Origin: Nematopogon swammerdamellus | Taxonomy: Eukaryota; Arthropoda; Insecta; Lepidoptera; Adelidae | NCBI GenBank assembly: GCA_946902875.1 | Contig: OX336343.1 | Location: forward strand, 2,642,754-2,706,753 | Length of the DNA: 64,000 nt | Direction of reading: 5' to 3' | Shown here: piece after piece, positions 29,576 through 40,694 of the stretch | How the letters are laid out: each line of letters begins with the position of its first letter | Position numbering within the stretch: the stretch's first letter is position 1 | Translations under genes and position numbers: made by a program | Notes under the pieces: model-generated | Seen by the model: the letters and a program-made list of their open reading frames with translations, nothing else | The model's database searches: none | Told to the model about the DNA's origin: nothing

Positions 29576-29955
29576 TCAGCCTCGGTAGCTCAGTGGCGCG
29601 GTTGGTTAGTCAACTGTTATTAAGCAACGCTGAGCGCGGTCAGTGATTGGATGGGTGACCGCTCGACCGTTGGAGGCTGACCGTGGTTCGGATTCCACGT
29701 TAAACTGTAGGTCCCTTCCCTTCTTACCTTACTAGGTGGTAGGGTTTATCCCGGCCGGGTTGGTACCACCGCACTGAACGAAACGTCGGTCGAAAGGCTA
29801 TGTAAATAGTTCGTGTTTTCCGTCCAGTTTAGTGTAGCCGACATGAAATGAAGGGAAGCACTGACATGGCACCTAGTTCACCCTGTGTTATGGGCTGACA
29901 TCACGGATGTTGTAGGTGATGTAGCCAACCGTGTCAGGTTCCATAAAAAAAAAAA
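29576..29955 (+). mobile_element. SINE S2 copy, full length
   Basis: Head GTCAGCCTCGGTAGCTCAGT, then the 5S-like TTAAGCAACGCTGAGCGCGG and GATTGGATGGGTGACCG (29622-29664), core CTTACTAGGTGGTAGGG, tail CCGTGTCAGGTTCCATAAAA. The best example of the composite head. Confidence 0.92.
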
Positions 29956-30244
29956 GAAAATTGTAGAGTTGTGTAGAAATAAGTACCTTACAAATTATTT
30001 TGGTTTTTAGGGTTCCGTACCGTTCGGTTACGGAAGCCTATTACTAACTTCTAAGTCGAAGTCGTAACTTTAAGGTGACGCGAATTTTAAGAAGTTTACC
30101 ACCAATATTACTCACCTGACAGATTCAGTTTTAGGGAACGACTGTTTTCGTGAAATTCGAACCACGGTCAGCCTCCAAAGGTGGAACGGACACTTTATGG
30201 CGAAACACTGCTGGGCAATGGAAATTTTTCAATTTGAAGGAAAT

Positions 30245-30870
30245 GAAAAATATTGAAATTTTTCGGAAAAATAAATAAATTTCCGAAATTTTTCAAAAAT
30301 GTTGAAATTTATTTTTTCTTCGGTTTGAACGAATTGTATGCGCTAATTTGGGGTTTGAATGAGAAAAACCAAATTATGATTTGCTGTTTCGGCAGCCCTC
30401 ATCGAGTTGTCGTTGTAACCTTGAACAAATTTATTTATTTTTCCGAAATTTTTCAAAAATGTTGAAATTTATTTTTTCTTCGGTTTGATTTAAATTATGA
30501 TTTGCTGTTTCGGCAGCCCTCATTGAGCCTGTGTTTGTAAACTTGAACAAATTTATTGATTTTTCCGAAATTTTTCAAAAATGTTCAAATTAATTTTTTC
30601 TTCGGTTTGAATGAATTTTATGCGCTAATTTGGGGTTTGAATGAGAAGAAACAAAATTATGGTTTGCTGTTTCGGCAGCCCTCATCGAGCCTGTGGTTGT
30701 AAACTTGAACAAATTTATTTATTTTTCCGAAATTTTTCAAAAATTTTGAAATTTTTTTTTCTTCGGTTTGAATGAATTTTATGCGCAAATTTAGGGTTTC
30801 AATGAGAAGAAACAAATGATTTGCTGTTTCGGCAGCCCTCATCGAGCCTGTGGTTGTAAACTTGAACAAA
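30245..30870. repeat. Subterminal tandem repeats of the hAT element
   Basis: About four units of 120-160 bp with TTGCTGTTTCGGCAGCCCTC (30380, 30502, 30662, 30819), TAAACTTGAACAAATTTAT and TTTTTCCGAAATTTTTCAAA. Confidence 0.85.
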
Positions 30871-31206
30871 CTTCAGGGAAATGATTGCCTTATCCATAAA
30901 GTGCATTCGTCATTCAATGACATCAAGAGAGTCTTCGGGAGTACCTTCCTGCTTACAAACGTGATTTCAGAAGAAGAGGAAACAGCACTACTGCGAAATT
31001 TCGAAGAGCGTACGGCAATGTGTGTAAAACCTATTCATCTAGCTGCCAATCTACTGGATCCTTCTTCACTCGGTATGAACTTGGAGCCAAACGAAGACGT
31101 TACGGCAATGGAGTTCATCGAAGAACTTTCCAGGGACTTGGATGTAGATGTGATGGGCGAGTTGTCAGATTTCAAATCGAAACAGGGCTTATGGATGGAC
31201 ACATAA
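30870..31206 (+). pseudogene. hAT transposase C-terminal fragment
   Basis: The frame from 30850 to the stop at 31204 holds KPIHLAANLLDPSSLGMNLE, which resembles the hAT catalytic-domain segment (P-x-H-x-x-A-x-x-L-D-P). Both the N-terminal region and the dimerisation domain are missing. Confidence 0.65.
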
Positions 31207-32165
31207 CTTTGTGTGGGCTTCGGTATCGCAGGCAAGTCCATTGTCCTGGTGGACAGGGCTATGTCGGTCAACAAAACTGAGTAAAATCGCTGCAGTCATA
31301 TTTACGATCTGTGATGATGATCACATCGAGGAGGAACTTGCCAAAGTAAGGACAGCGTTGCGGTGCGGCAGAATGGCTACAAATCACGAGCCTGCCTATC
31401 TGTTCAACGTGCAACAACAGGGCGGCGGCGGCAGAGGGTAGAGGTCGGAAGGCGGTGCGCCTACTTACCATACATACGGGGGATCACGGACCGTTAGGTA
31501 AGTGGATGAGCAAGTTGAGCATAAAGACCTTCTACAAACCTCTCCCAAAAATCCAAGGCATGTTGATAACAGTCAAGGACCAGATTCCACTACAGGCTCC
31601 AGGTGTATACAAAATACCATGTAGCTATGTGAGGTGTTATAACGGACAAACGAAGCGGAGTGTTCAGACAAGGTTGTCGAAACACATCAGGGCGATGAAG
31701 AACTAGTTGCACAAGTCAGCCATCTGTGAGCATGCTCTGGACAGTGGCACAAATCATTGGATTCGATTAGACCAAACCAGTACGATGTCAGGGGAAAACA
31801 CCATGTACCACGTTTGGTTCGGGAATCCATTGAAATTTCCAGACATGCCAATTTTAACAGCATTGTACCCTCTTGGTCGTGGACTCCTGTGCTGGCGAAG
31901 CATGGCTCGGGTGGTAACCAGCATCAAGCTCTTGCAGCCATAGACACAGTGAACTACGTGTGCACCGACCTTTTCCAGCAAGTGATGTCCAACCTGCCCG
32001 CATCGGCCGAAGTACCCTCGCATCGCTACAATCTACGTCAGCTGCGACCGGCAGTTGACATCTGACTGGACAACGTGTCGGGTGTCCTCCAGACCGTCGC
32101 AGTACCGCGAGTCCTTAAGATGTCCCCGGAGTGTGGGACGAAACGTCGACAAATAAAGTGAGTCG
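31207..32165 (+). pseudogene. Penelope-like element fragment with GIY-YIG endonuclease
   Basis: Pieces in two frames: an RT-tail-like EEELAKVRTALRC (31320-31360), then a GIY-YIG nuclease: PGVYKIPCSYVRCYNGQTKR, SVQTRLSKHIRAMKN, stop, then LHKSAICEHALDSGTNHWIR (31600-31770). The order G-V-Y...Y-x-G-Q-T...R-L...H...K-S-A-x-x-E-H-A...H is the Penelope-type GIY-YIG domain. The 3' part ends GGACGAAACGTCGACAAATA, as in Penelope 3' regions. The internal stop at 31704 and frameshifts inactivate it. Confidence 0.82.
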
Positions 32166-32845
32166 CTTTCAGTATACCACGTAACCGAAAACATTGTCAT
32201 AATGTGCAATAAATAGCGGTAAAAGCCTAAACGAACACATATTTAAAGCCTAAGCGAACACATATTTACTGCACCTATAACCTCTGCAGCAACAGATAGG
32301 TATTTCAGCAACTTTAGCCACATTCACAGCAAAAAACGCCATTCACTAGACACAGACAGGGCCGGAAAAATGGCATTTGTGTCATATAATTGGAATCTTT
32401 TACACAAAAGTGAAACAAATAAAGAAAATCAAGAAATCGACACGACCAGAGGTGACGAGCAGATGAGCAGAGAATAGGAATCATCGGATGAAGATCATGA
32501 GTTTGAAGATGGACCTTCGACGTCGGGAGTGCACCAGGGATGGTGCACTCCCGACGTCGAATTTTAGTTTTATTTCTTGTGAGCGATCTGACACCTCCGA
32601 CGACAGTGATTGAATGCAATACAATAAATAAATATGCATACTTATATACATTTTAATTTTCGAAAAATTTCCAGTTCTCGAAATTATCATTTGATAAAGC
32701 TTATTCAATGCATTCAGTTAAAGAAATATAAATATTGTCATAAAATAACAATTATAAAAGAAGAAGAAGAAAAAGAGCTGTCAAACCGACATGTCGGAAA
32801 TTTTTTCTCTTGGAAATTTCTAAAAAAACTTCTTGCCTGGGACCA
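32166..32845. other. Rest of the hAT interior, with a 46-bp hairpin
   Basis: Near 32460-32520 a frame reads DEDHEFEDGPSTSG, possibly transposase linker. 32517-32562 is a perfect hairpin: TTCGACGTCGGGAGTGCACC, 6-nt loop, complement. Otherwise no gene. Confidence 0.5.
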
Positions 32846-33525
32846 CCCAACCGAGCTTCCGCCACGCGCGGACCCTTCTCCAGCGGCGCAGCGACCCGCA
32901 CGGTTAGAGGCACCGTGCCGGCATCACCACCGCCGCCGCTCGGTGCCCCCGGCGGTGCCGACGGCCGGCCGCCGCTGCGCTCGACTTCGACGCCGCCGCC
33001 GCCACCGCTCGCCCGCAGCAGCACTGCCTCCGCCCACCGCCGCGTCGCCCGGCCTCCCCGCGCCCGGGTCGTCCAACACAAGAGCCGCCTTTCTTCTCGG
33101 TCACCACACGCACGCCCCACCACCCAGCTCCACGCCGCCGGTGCATTTCATCGACGGCAAACATGGAGCGTTGACGTCGGCCGAGCCACAACATCTACGG
33201 TGAGGGCGACGTCCACCATCGGCCAGCTTGGGGTCATCGGGACCTCACGTCCCGTCTAGGGCCCCCGCTACCGGTGGTGCAGTGCGCCCTTGAGGCGACG
33301 CGCGCGCGATGAAGAAGACGTTAAGAGAGCAGCGCGACGACGTCGCCGTGCAGTCCGGCGGATACGGAGCTCTCCGGGATGGGGGTGGTGGTGGCCTACG
33401 TGTCTAGTACCACCACCTATCGCTCGTAGCTTGCCTCGCGTCGTCCCGGAGAGCTCCGTAGCCACGGCCTGCACCCGCCGGCGTGCTTGGAGGTTTGTCT
33501 CCCGCCGCCGGCGGTATTACCGTTT
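32846..33525. other. GC-rich block inside the hAT element
   Basis: Sharp GC-rich block with ORFs open in several frames, proline/arginine/alanine-rich and composition-driven. 33364-33460 can fold on the inverted pair ACGGAGCTCTCCGGGA / TCCCGGAGAGCTCCGT. It ends CGCCGCCGGCGGTATTACCG before an A+T-rich tail. Possibly an unidentified nested retroelement; family unknown. Confidence 0.4.
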
Positions 33526-33779
33526 TTAATTTTTAATTTTTATATTAATTTTGTGTATTTTTATTACTCTTTTGTATAATATATGTAAAATTAATGTAAA
33601 ATTTTAAGAATGTGAAATAAAGGAAATAAATTACTTCCTTTGACTTTCGCATTGATTTTTCGCGTTTAAAAATAAATTACCGAAAAATTGTAACTTTGGA
33701 AAAATTTCCGGAAAAATATTAGTGAAATTTTTCACTTTTTGAAAAATTTCGGAAATTTACCCAGCAGTGTGGCGAAATA

Positions 33780-34205
33780 ACTCTGTAACGCTCTCCCTGC
33801 CTATATACACGGTGTTGCAACCCCAACCGTTAAACCCAAAAGGGGGCGATTCTGTACGTGAAATAGAACAACTTTTGTTCTACGACTTTTTTATTTGAAG
33901 AAAAAAAAATTTTTTTCTCCATACATTTTTTTTTCTTCACAGAAGTTGTTTATTTTCACATATAGAATAACCCCCTTATGTCAAATTAGTTTTTAGTCCC
34001 GCAGCGTCACTCATATTAATGATATCGGTTTACCGGTGCGATTATGGCGAGCGCATCGCTTAATGTCGCACCCCTTATGTCAGTTAAAAATATTACGGGG
34101 GCAACTGCAACACCGTGTATATTTGCCCCCAAGTACAGTCTCGGGTCCTTCAAGAGGGGAGTGAACAGGCACCTGTCAGGCGTCACAAGTCGCGCTTACA
34201 ATAAA
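33780..34205 (+). mobile_element. CR1/Jockey-type LINE 3' end split by a MITE (33810-34116)
   Basis: TGTAACGCTCTCCCTGCC before and TTTGCCCCCAAGTACAGTCT, GGGTCCTTCAAGAGGGG after are contiguous in the intact LINE (13966-14030). The insertion has ends CACGGTGTTGCA and TGCAACACCGTG and is flanked by TATA on both sides. The interior carries AGAACAACTTTTGTTCT and no ORF. Confidence 0.8.
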
Positions 34206-35100
34206 AAAAAAATATTAATAAATATTATTATTTCATCCATTTATTTACACATTTCTTTTTATATAAATTTAATTTTTTTTTTAAGTTAAAACCTACAATT
34301 AATATAAAAACATACGGAGTTTCCACCACCACCGGCGCCGCGGCGGCGCGGGGCGAGCCCAGGCTACCGATGATGGTCAGGTTCCAAAGAGAGAAACCTC
34401 CGGACTATAGGCGCAGTGTCGAGCAGGGCTGCCTTCTGGATCCGACCCTTGACCCAACTACTCAGCGAGACCTTCTTAAGGTGGTCGTCGAGTCGAGGCT
34501 CTTCGCTATCAGCCCATGCGCCGAAACGACTATGGGCACAACGATCGTCGAGTCGACGGGCCTCATTTTGGTAACCTCGTGCTGCAGATCCAGATACTTT
34601 AACATCTGTATTATTACATTATTATATACTTAAACACTAGCAGCTTAAAGCTGATGGGTGTATTCTAATATCCCGAGTGCACTTGTATTTGAGGGGGGAA
34701 AGTTTCGCTCGACAAACACGCCCGAATGTATCCTTTTCGGTTCTTTGGCCGAACACAGTAAATTACAGGACTTTATCACCCACCAGTAAATTACGCATTA
34801 TTGCGACCAGCCCGTCCTGTAAAAAACGTTACAATCGGACCTGTTTCAACGGTATTTTGGGATAATTAAAAGCTTTAAAGTTAAGTTCGGGTACCGGTTG
34901 GAGCTTGTTAGTGGATTCTTGATCGGTCGTTGGATTCGAACATTCCTCGGCCTTTTTATACGCAATAACTGTTACCTCTGTACGATAGTACCTATTAAGT
35001 ATTCTGCGCCTTTGTGGTCCAGTTATGACGAATCTGAGGATCGTGAATATGGGGGTTGTCTGTGTGAGGGGAATAAACATTATCCTTACCTTACTTAGTG
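34206..35100. other. No gene recognised; possible retroelement remnant
   Basis: 34318-34600 is GC-rich (ACCACCACCGGCGCCGCGGC) with a short open frame of no clear family. 34600-35100 is ordinary sequence. At 35105 a TTTTTAGGGCTCCGTATCC start of the 55918-type repeat is seen. Confidence 0.4.
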
Positions 35101-35214
35101 CTTTTTAGGGCTCCGTATCCCTACACATCGTACACCGTATCCCTACATTTGGGGAGAGAGAAGTGTTTGTCAACATACAATACCACGCTGAGCTGGGTCA
35201 CAGGAAAAGGAAGA

Positions 35215-35238
35215 GGGGGGGGGGGGGGGGGGGGGGGG
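35215..35238. repeat. Poly(G) run of 24
   Basis: Uninterrupted G run on the plus strand followed by TGAAAATCTGCG. Similar to the 31-G run at 62792-62822. Confidence 0.95.
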
Positions 35239-35244
35239 TGAAAA

Positions 35245-35560
35245 TCTGCGTTTGTAGACTCTATGTATGATGCTAAAACTAACTTGACGATTTTTAGAAA
35301 CATTTTCTGTATGTATGTATATTCCTCCATAACTCTTAAACTGATCATCAGAATTCGATGAACCTTAACACAAGCACATTTCACTATACGTGATACAGGA
35401 TAGGCTAAATAAAATTCAGTTCCGAGCACGCTAAGATGTGGCCCTCATACAAACCGAATTGTTACGCGCGCCGAAATAAAGGTACTGTAGCTTACTTTCT
35501 TCTTTTTAAATACGAATTTCACGCGAGCTAAGTCGCCGGAAAAAGCTAGTACTAAATAAA
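35245..35560 (+). mobile_element. Helitron-like (Lep1-type) element copy
   Basis: TGTAGACTCTATGTATGATG, CATAACTCTTAAACTGATCA, GATACAGGATAGGCTAAATA and the end ACGCGAGCTAAGTCGCCGGAAAAAGCTAGT-type terminus (35520-35550). Confidence 0.7.
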
Positions 35561-35635
35561 AACGCAGCGTCCGTCTGTGACAGACGAAACAATCGTCTCG
35601 ATGGCGTGGTCGATTTATCCACATACATAAGTAGA

Positions 35636-36435
35636 TAGATAGATAGAATAGAAAATTCTTTATTGCTCCAGTAAACATTAAACAGTAACAAATACATTGG
35701 AAAATTTACATAAGGTGCAAAGGCGGACTTATCCCTTACAGAGATTTCTTACAGTCAACCTTTGGATGTTTGAGATTCGATAATATAGTGGAATGTAAGT
35801 AGGTAGTAGCAAAAGAGTTGCGTGACAATTGAAGATAAATTTAATAATATGAATACTTATTAATACATACATATAAGTACATGCTAGTAAAATATAAGCC
35901 ATACATGTTTAATACATATAAATTACTAAATATATAGAATATTATATACAAATAAATATACATACATACATACTTGTGCATCCAGGTAAGTATGAAACAT
36001 AAGTGGTTTTTGTTTTTTAGGTTTTTACTTCACATTGACGGAGGTAATACAGTTTTAGGTGTTTTTTGAATAAGGGAAGCGATTTACAATGTCGGATAAA
36101 GTGTGGTAGTGAATTCCACAGTCGAGCTGCGTGAACAGAAAATGAGTTGGTATAAAAACCAGTTTTATGAGAGGAGATAGCTAAAATATTGTCATGACTA
36201 GACCGAAGTGGGACACCGTGAGAAGATAGGTTCTGAAAACGGGAAGATAGATACTCGGGAGCAGAGGGGTTGTTAAGACATGAGTAAAGAAGACTAAGAA
36301 TGTGGGAATTCCTGCGGTAACGGATTGGGAGCCATTTGAGACGTCTGCGATATTCTGAAACATGGTCGTACTTGCGTAGTCCGAAAATGAATCGTATACA
36401 CATGTTTTGCAGACGCTCAAAACATAAGTACACAG
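35636..36435 (-). pseudogene. LINE RT C-terminal fragment with 3' UTR
   Basis: Minus-strand frame from about 36433 to 36017 reads FERLQNMCIRFIFGLRKYDH, RRRLKWLPIRYRRNSHILSL, SVHAARLWNSLPHFIRHCKS, LPLFKKHLKLYYL: the conserved thumb/C-terminal region of Jockey/CR1-type RTs. A 380-bp A+T-rich 3' UTR follows to an ATAGA-type tail at 35636-35650. 5'-truncated. Confidence 0.85.
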
Positions 36436-36840
36436 AAAAACAGTTGAGTTGTTAAATACTACGTGAAAAGTGGGGCGTAAGTAAGTCAAGATACCACGCG
36501 TGGTTACAGGGGGGAGGTGGGGCATCCAAAAGTGGTATAAAATCAGTCACGTGGTATATAATATAGGTAACGTTCTCTAACTGTGTGCCCTCCTGTTAAT
36601 TATGATGTCGGATGATTAGGTACCATATACCCCACCTACATTGTGTTTGAACATAACGTAGAGATAATATGAGACAGCGTTATTAAGGCAAGCGCTGGCG
36701 GGCGCGGCGAGTTGGTTGCAGATTTAGTGATATGAAAAGCATCAGTCAAGTTTGTGGTCACGTCTCTCTCTACCATAATATGCACCTTTCGGATTGGAAA
36801 TGCAGTGTGGAGTGATTTCATAAAAATCTATGTTTTTCTT
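36436..36840. other. No gene seen
   Basis: A+T-rich with some repeat-like stretches (GGGGGGAGGTGGGGCATCC near 36511). No supported ORF. Confidence 0.4.
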
Positions 36841-37130
36841 GTTTTAGGGTTCCGTTTAACACGGAAGCCTATTACTAAGCCTACACCATCCATCGGTACA
36901 CTTGAGTTCGTCACAAATTTTAACTTTCAACTTATATAGTTAAGTACTTCAACTCAACAACTATAATTTTCGGGATCAACTCAACAACTATAAATTCCGT
37001 GGCAAGGGACTATAACTGACTAAGTATGTATCTTTTAAACCTTAATTATGTATGACAGTTGAAATTTTCACAGAATATGTGTTATTATGACGGATGTGCC
37101 AACAAATAATAAATAAGCAAAATGTGAAAA
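36841..37130 (+). mobile_element. TTTTAGGGTTCCG-type repeat, partial
   Basis: GTTTTAGGGTTCCGTTTAAC, ACGGAAGCCTATTACTAAGC near the start and TTTTCACAGAATATGTGTTA near 37065 match 55918-56130. The middle is diverged. Confidence 0.6.
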
Positions 37131-37212
37131 TTTAAGGGTGCTATGTGGTGCTACAGTGCTATCCCTACGCAGATGTACAGCGTAGGGATAGCAGTGGCTG
37201 TGGTTCAGCAGT

Positions 37213-38812
37213 GTGGCTGTGTGGCCAACCAACACACATACCAAATAATATGCCACACTCTTCCCTACATCGGTGACTGGCGAGGGGGGAGGCGGCGGAG
37301 AGGGAGCCATTGTGGCTGTGGCCAACACACATACCAAATATTATGCCACACTCTTCCCTACATCGGTGACTGGCGAGGGGGGAGGCGGCGGAGAGGGAGC
37401 CAGTGTGGCTGTGTGGCCAACCAACACACATACCAAATATTATGCCACACTCTTCCCTACATCGGTGACTGGCGAGGGGGGAGGCGGCGGAGAGGGAGCC
37501 ATTGTGGCTGTGGCCAACACACATACCAAATATTATGCCACACTCTTCCCTACATCGGTGACTGGCGAGGGGGGAGGCGGCGGAGAGGGAGCCAGTGTGG
37601 CTGTGTGGCCAACCAACACACATACCAAATATTATGCCACACTCTTCCCTACATCGGTGACTGGCGAGGGGGGAGGCGGCGGAGAGGGAGCCAGTGTGGC
37701 TGTGTGGCCAACCAACACACATACCAAATATTATACCACACTCTTCCCTACATCGGTGACTGGCGAGGGGGGAGGCGGCGGAGAGGGAGCCATTGTGGCT
37801 GTGGCCAACACACATACCAAATATTATGCCACACTCTTCCCTACATCGGTGACTGGCGAGGGGGGAGGCGGCGGAGAGGGAGCCAGTGTGGCTGTGTGGC
37901 CAACCAACACACATACCAAATATTATGCCACACTCTTCCCTACATCGGTGACTGGCGAGGGGGGAGGCGGCGGAGAGGGAGCCATTGTGGCTGTGGCCAA
38001 CACACATACCAAATATCATGCCACACTCTTCCCTACATCGGTGACTGGCGAGGGGGGAGGCGGCGGAGAGGGAGCCAGTGTGGCTGTGTGGCCAACCAAC
38101 ACACATACCAAATATTATGCCACACTCTTCCCTACATCGGTGACTGGCGAGGGGGGAGGCGGCGGAGAGGGAGCCAGTGTGGCTGTGTGGCCAACCAACA
38201 CACATACCAAATATTATGCCACACTCTTCCCTAAATCGGTGACTGGCGAGGGGGGAGGCGGCGGAGAGGGAGCCATTGTGGCTGTGGCCAACACACATAC
38301 CAAATATTATGCCACACTCTTCCCTACATCGGTGACTGGCGAGGGGGGAGGCGGCGGAGAGGGAGCCAGTGTGGCTGTGTGGCCAACCAACACACATACC
38401 AAATATTATGCCACACTCTTCCCTACATCGGTGACTGGCGAGGGGGGAGGCGGCGGAGAGGGAGCCAGTGTGGCTGTGTGGCCAACCAACACACATACCA
38501 AATATTATGCCACACTCTTCCCTACATCGGTGACTGGCGAGGGGGGAGGCGGCGGAGAGGGAGCCAGTGTGGCTGTGTGGCCAACCAACACACATACCAA
38601 ATATTATGCCACACTCTTCCCTACATCGGTGACTGGCGAGGGGGGAGGCGGCGGAGAGGGAGCCAGTGTGGCTGTGGCCAACACACATACCAAATATTAT
38701 ACCACACTCTTCCCTAAATCGGTGACTGGGGAGGGGGGAGGCGGCGGAGAGGGGGCCATTGTGGCTGTGGCCAACACACATACCAAATATTAAGCCACAC
38801 TCTTCCCTACAT
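37213..38812. repeat. Minisatellite, 16 units of 93 and 99 bp
   Basis: Units contain CATCGGTGACTGGCGAGGGG, GGAGGCGGCGGAGAGGGAGC and ACACACATACCAAATATTAT. Short (93 bp, GCCATTGTGGCTGTGGCC) and long (99 bp, GCCAGTGTGGCTGTGTGGCC) forms are interspersed. Both are multiples of three with no stop in several frames, which produces open frames of 506, 363 and 554 codons on both strands. These are by-products of unit length; no start context, splice signal or domain supports a gene. Confidence 0.95.
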
Positions 38813-38837
38813 AATATAAGGTATTTCAATAGTAGGT

Positions 38838-39060
38838 AACGATACGCTGAGGGGTGTATGTATGTGTATCAGATACTGATCACATTCCCATACCAATATT
38901 TTTTACGATATTAAAAACATACTTATTAAGGTGAAATACGCGCACTTCACGTATTAAATTCGAGGAGTGAGTAGGTTTTTTATATCGTAAAAAAAATTGG
39001 TATGGGAACTTGATCAGTATCTGATACACATGTACGTACACCCCTTAGCTTAACGGTCTT
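38838..39060. mobile_element. Foldback MITE, about 70-bp inverted arms
   Basis: Left AGGGGTGTATGTATG...GTATCAGATACTGATCA...CCCATACCAAT pairs with right ATTGGTATGGGAACTTGATC...GTATCTGATACACATGTACG. Another copy lies at 61255-61450 and a partial at 27575-27765; the flank AATAGTAGGTAACGATACGC is shared, so the family extends beyond the arms. Confidence 0.82.
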
Positions 39061-39780
39061 TGTCTAGCGGTACAATGCGATGCGGTGCGTTACCCTTGGC
39101 AAACTATCAATGAAGGCGCTACAGCGATCGCAGCATAAGCGTCACCGATCTCCATTCAAGGAATGCTGAGACGACCACTCCTGTTCGTTGTACCTACTAC
39201 TGTGGCCCTCTGTACACAGTAAATCGTCAGTTAGGTTGACTTGAAAAGAAATAAAATAAAAATATACCTATAATAAAAAGTGACGAAGAGCGAACTTATA
39301 TAGGCCCTGTCAATGTCAACCCGTATTCACCCGTACCAGGCCTCACGCACTCTATGTACTTGCGCGCGCTAACTACCTACCGCCCAGCGGGTCGCTCCGG
39401 CGCGGCGCGCCGGATGCGGTCTAATTCAGTGAAAATTCGTCAGCCGCGCGAAGCATACCTACACGCTCGCCCACGCAACCTGTGACGCAACTGCGCGGCG
39501 CCGCAAAGCAATAATCACTTTACACTCGATCGTTTAGGTACATTTTCGCACGCAGCGATTGGCGACGTGAAACAGTACGCTATTAAAGCCGAAGGTATGG
39601 AACTTTTTCTATGGAGTGATTTATCTGTGTGCCCGTACTCCTCTTTCAAGGCGCCGCCGCGCTTTCGCTGGTTGGAGCCGGATGCAACACAATCAATGAA
39701 AGCGAAAATTAGGTTTTTATTTTTTTATTCCTAATCTACGGGTCGAACCAAAAAGTAAAAAGCTAGGATTTAGATAATAT
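39061..39780. other. CpG-rich stretch of unknown role
   Basis: 39360-39560 is CpG-rich (GCTCCGGCGCGGCGCGCCGG). It could be a promoter or first exon; I cannot find a convincing start codon and donor. Confidence 0.35.
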
Positions 39781-39783
39781 ATA

Positions 39784-40165
39784 AGGTGTTTCGTAAGTTA
39801 TGTCAAAAAATTCGGGAGGGTTACATACACACTCAAATAAACACGTTACGCAAAAAAAAATTATATGTTTTTAGCATTACTTTTCGAGAAATTTAACAAA
39901 ACATGTTTGCTACCTAAACATTAACCTGTGTGTAACAGTAGGTAACTTGCATTGTACGGGTTCAATGGCCGTACTATGTTCAAACACCGAACAGCTGTTT
40001 GTTGTAAGTAAGTCACAAGGTCACTATGATTGGTTTTTACAGCTACTTATTTAATTTTTTTTAGGAGAATTTTTTTTCCTATAAACATATGTTTTTTTAA
40101 GTGTTCATTTGAGTGTGTATGTAACCCTCCCGAAATTTTTGACATGACTAACGAAACACGCCTTA
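39784..40165. mobile_element. MITE with about 60-bp terminal inverted repeats
   Basis: Left end GGTGTTTCGTAAGTTATGTC...GGGAGGGTTACATACACACT pairs with the right end AGTGTGTATGTAACCCTCCC...GACATGACTAACGAAACACG. About 380 bp, no transposase. Confidence 0.85.
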
Positions 40166-40694
40166 AATACTTATTCAACAAAATAAAATATTTTTTTTCC
40201 AAAGCCTTAATTTGGTCACGTTGCCATACGTTTTTGTAACTAAATTCTATAGAGCGAAGTTAATCAAATCGTGTTTTCCAAAAGCTATCGATCTGCGCTG
40301 ATAGATGAAGTATTACATATATTAAAACTGAATCTGTCAGGTGAGTAATATTGGTGGTAAACTTCTTGAAATTCGAGTCAGACGCAGCCTCACGTCACCT
40401 TAATCCTTCCAAATTGCTACCCACATTGCACTGACAACCGGAACCTAATTTAAAATCATCTCCCACCGGGCAGCGCACGCGCCGCGCCCCTCCTCCGCGC
40501 CGCGCCGCGCCGCCGCCGTTGACATTTCGGATCGTCCGTGTCCGAAATAAATGAGTTGAAATTGAATCAGTATTCCTCGAGCGACCGTGGTTTTGCTGGG
40601 TCAATCGCATTAAAGGTATCATCTGAACAGTGGGCACGCACAGATTTGGCACCTAGTGCCGACAGGATAGAGGTGTGACGGGCTCATATCGCAG
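40166..40694. other. No gene recognised
   Basis: 40460-40520 is GC-rich (CGCGCCGCGCCCCTCCTCCG). The ORF on the minus strand is composition-driven. Confidence 0.35.

Larger units (their letters stand above)
30198..33777. mobile_element. hAT-type DNA transposon with 8-bp target duplication, nested insertions
   Basis: TGGCGAAA at 30198-30205 and 33770-33777 flanks an element starting CACTGCTGGGCAA and ending (complement) CACTGCTGGGTAA. The 8-bp duplication and inverted ends fit hAT. Subterminal tandem repeats fill 30245-30870; a transposase fragment follows at 30870-31206. A Penelope-like fragment and a GC-rich block are nested inside. Confidence 0.85.

Noticed and set aside
29600..29665. 5S rRNA gene fragment
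   Set aside because: Only the 3' half-like segment is present, embedded at the same position in every S2 head, so it is part of the SINE and not an rRNA gene.
32634..33259. Overlapping 149- and 189-codon frames in a GC-rich block
   Set aside because: Open in several frames on both strands, with proline/arginine/alanine composition typical of high-GC DNA.
37165..38829. Very long open frames (506 and 554 codons) on both strands
   Set aside because: They arise because the minisatellite units are multiples of three without stops. There is no domain, start context or splice support.
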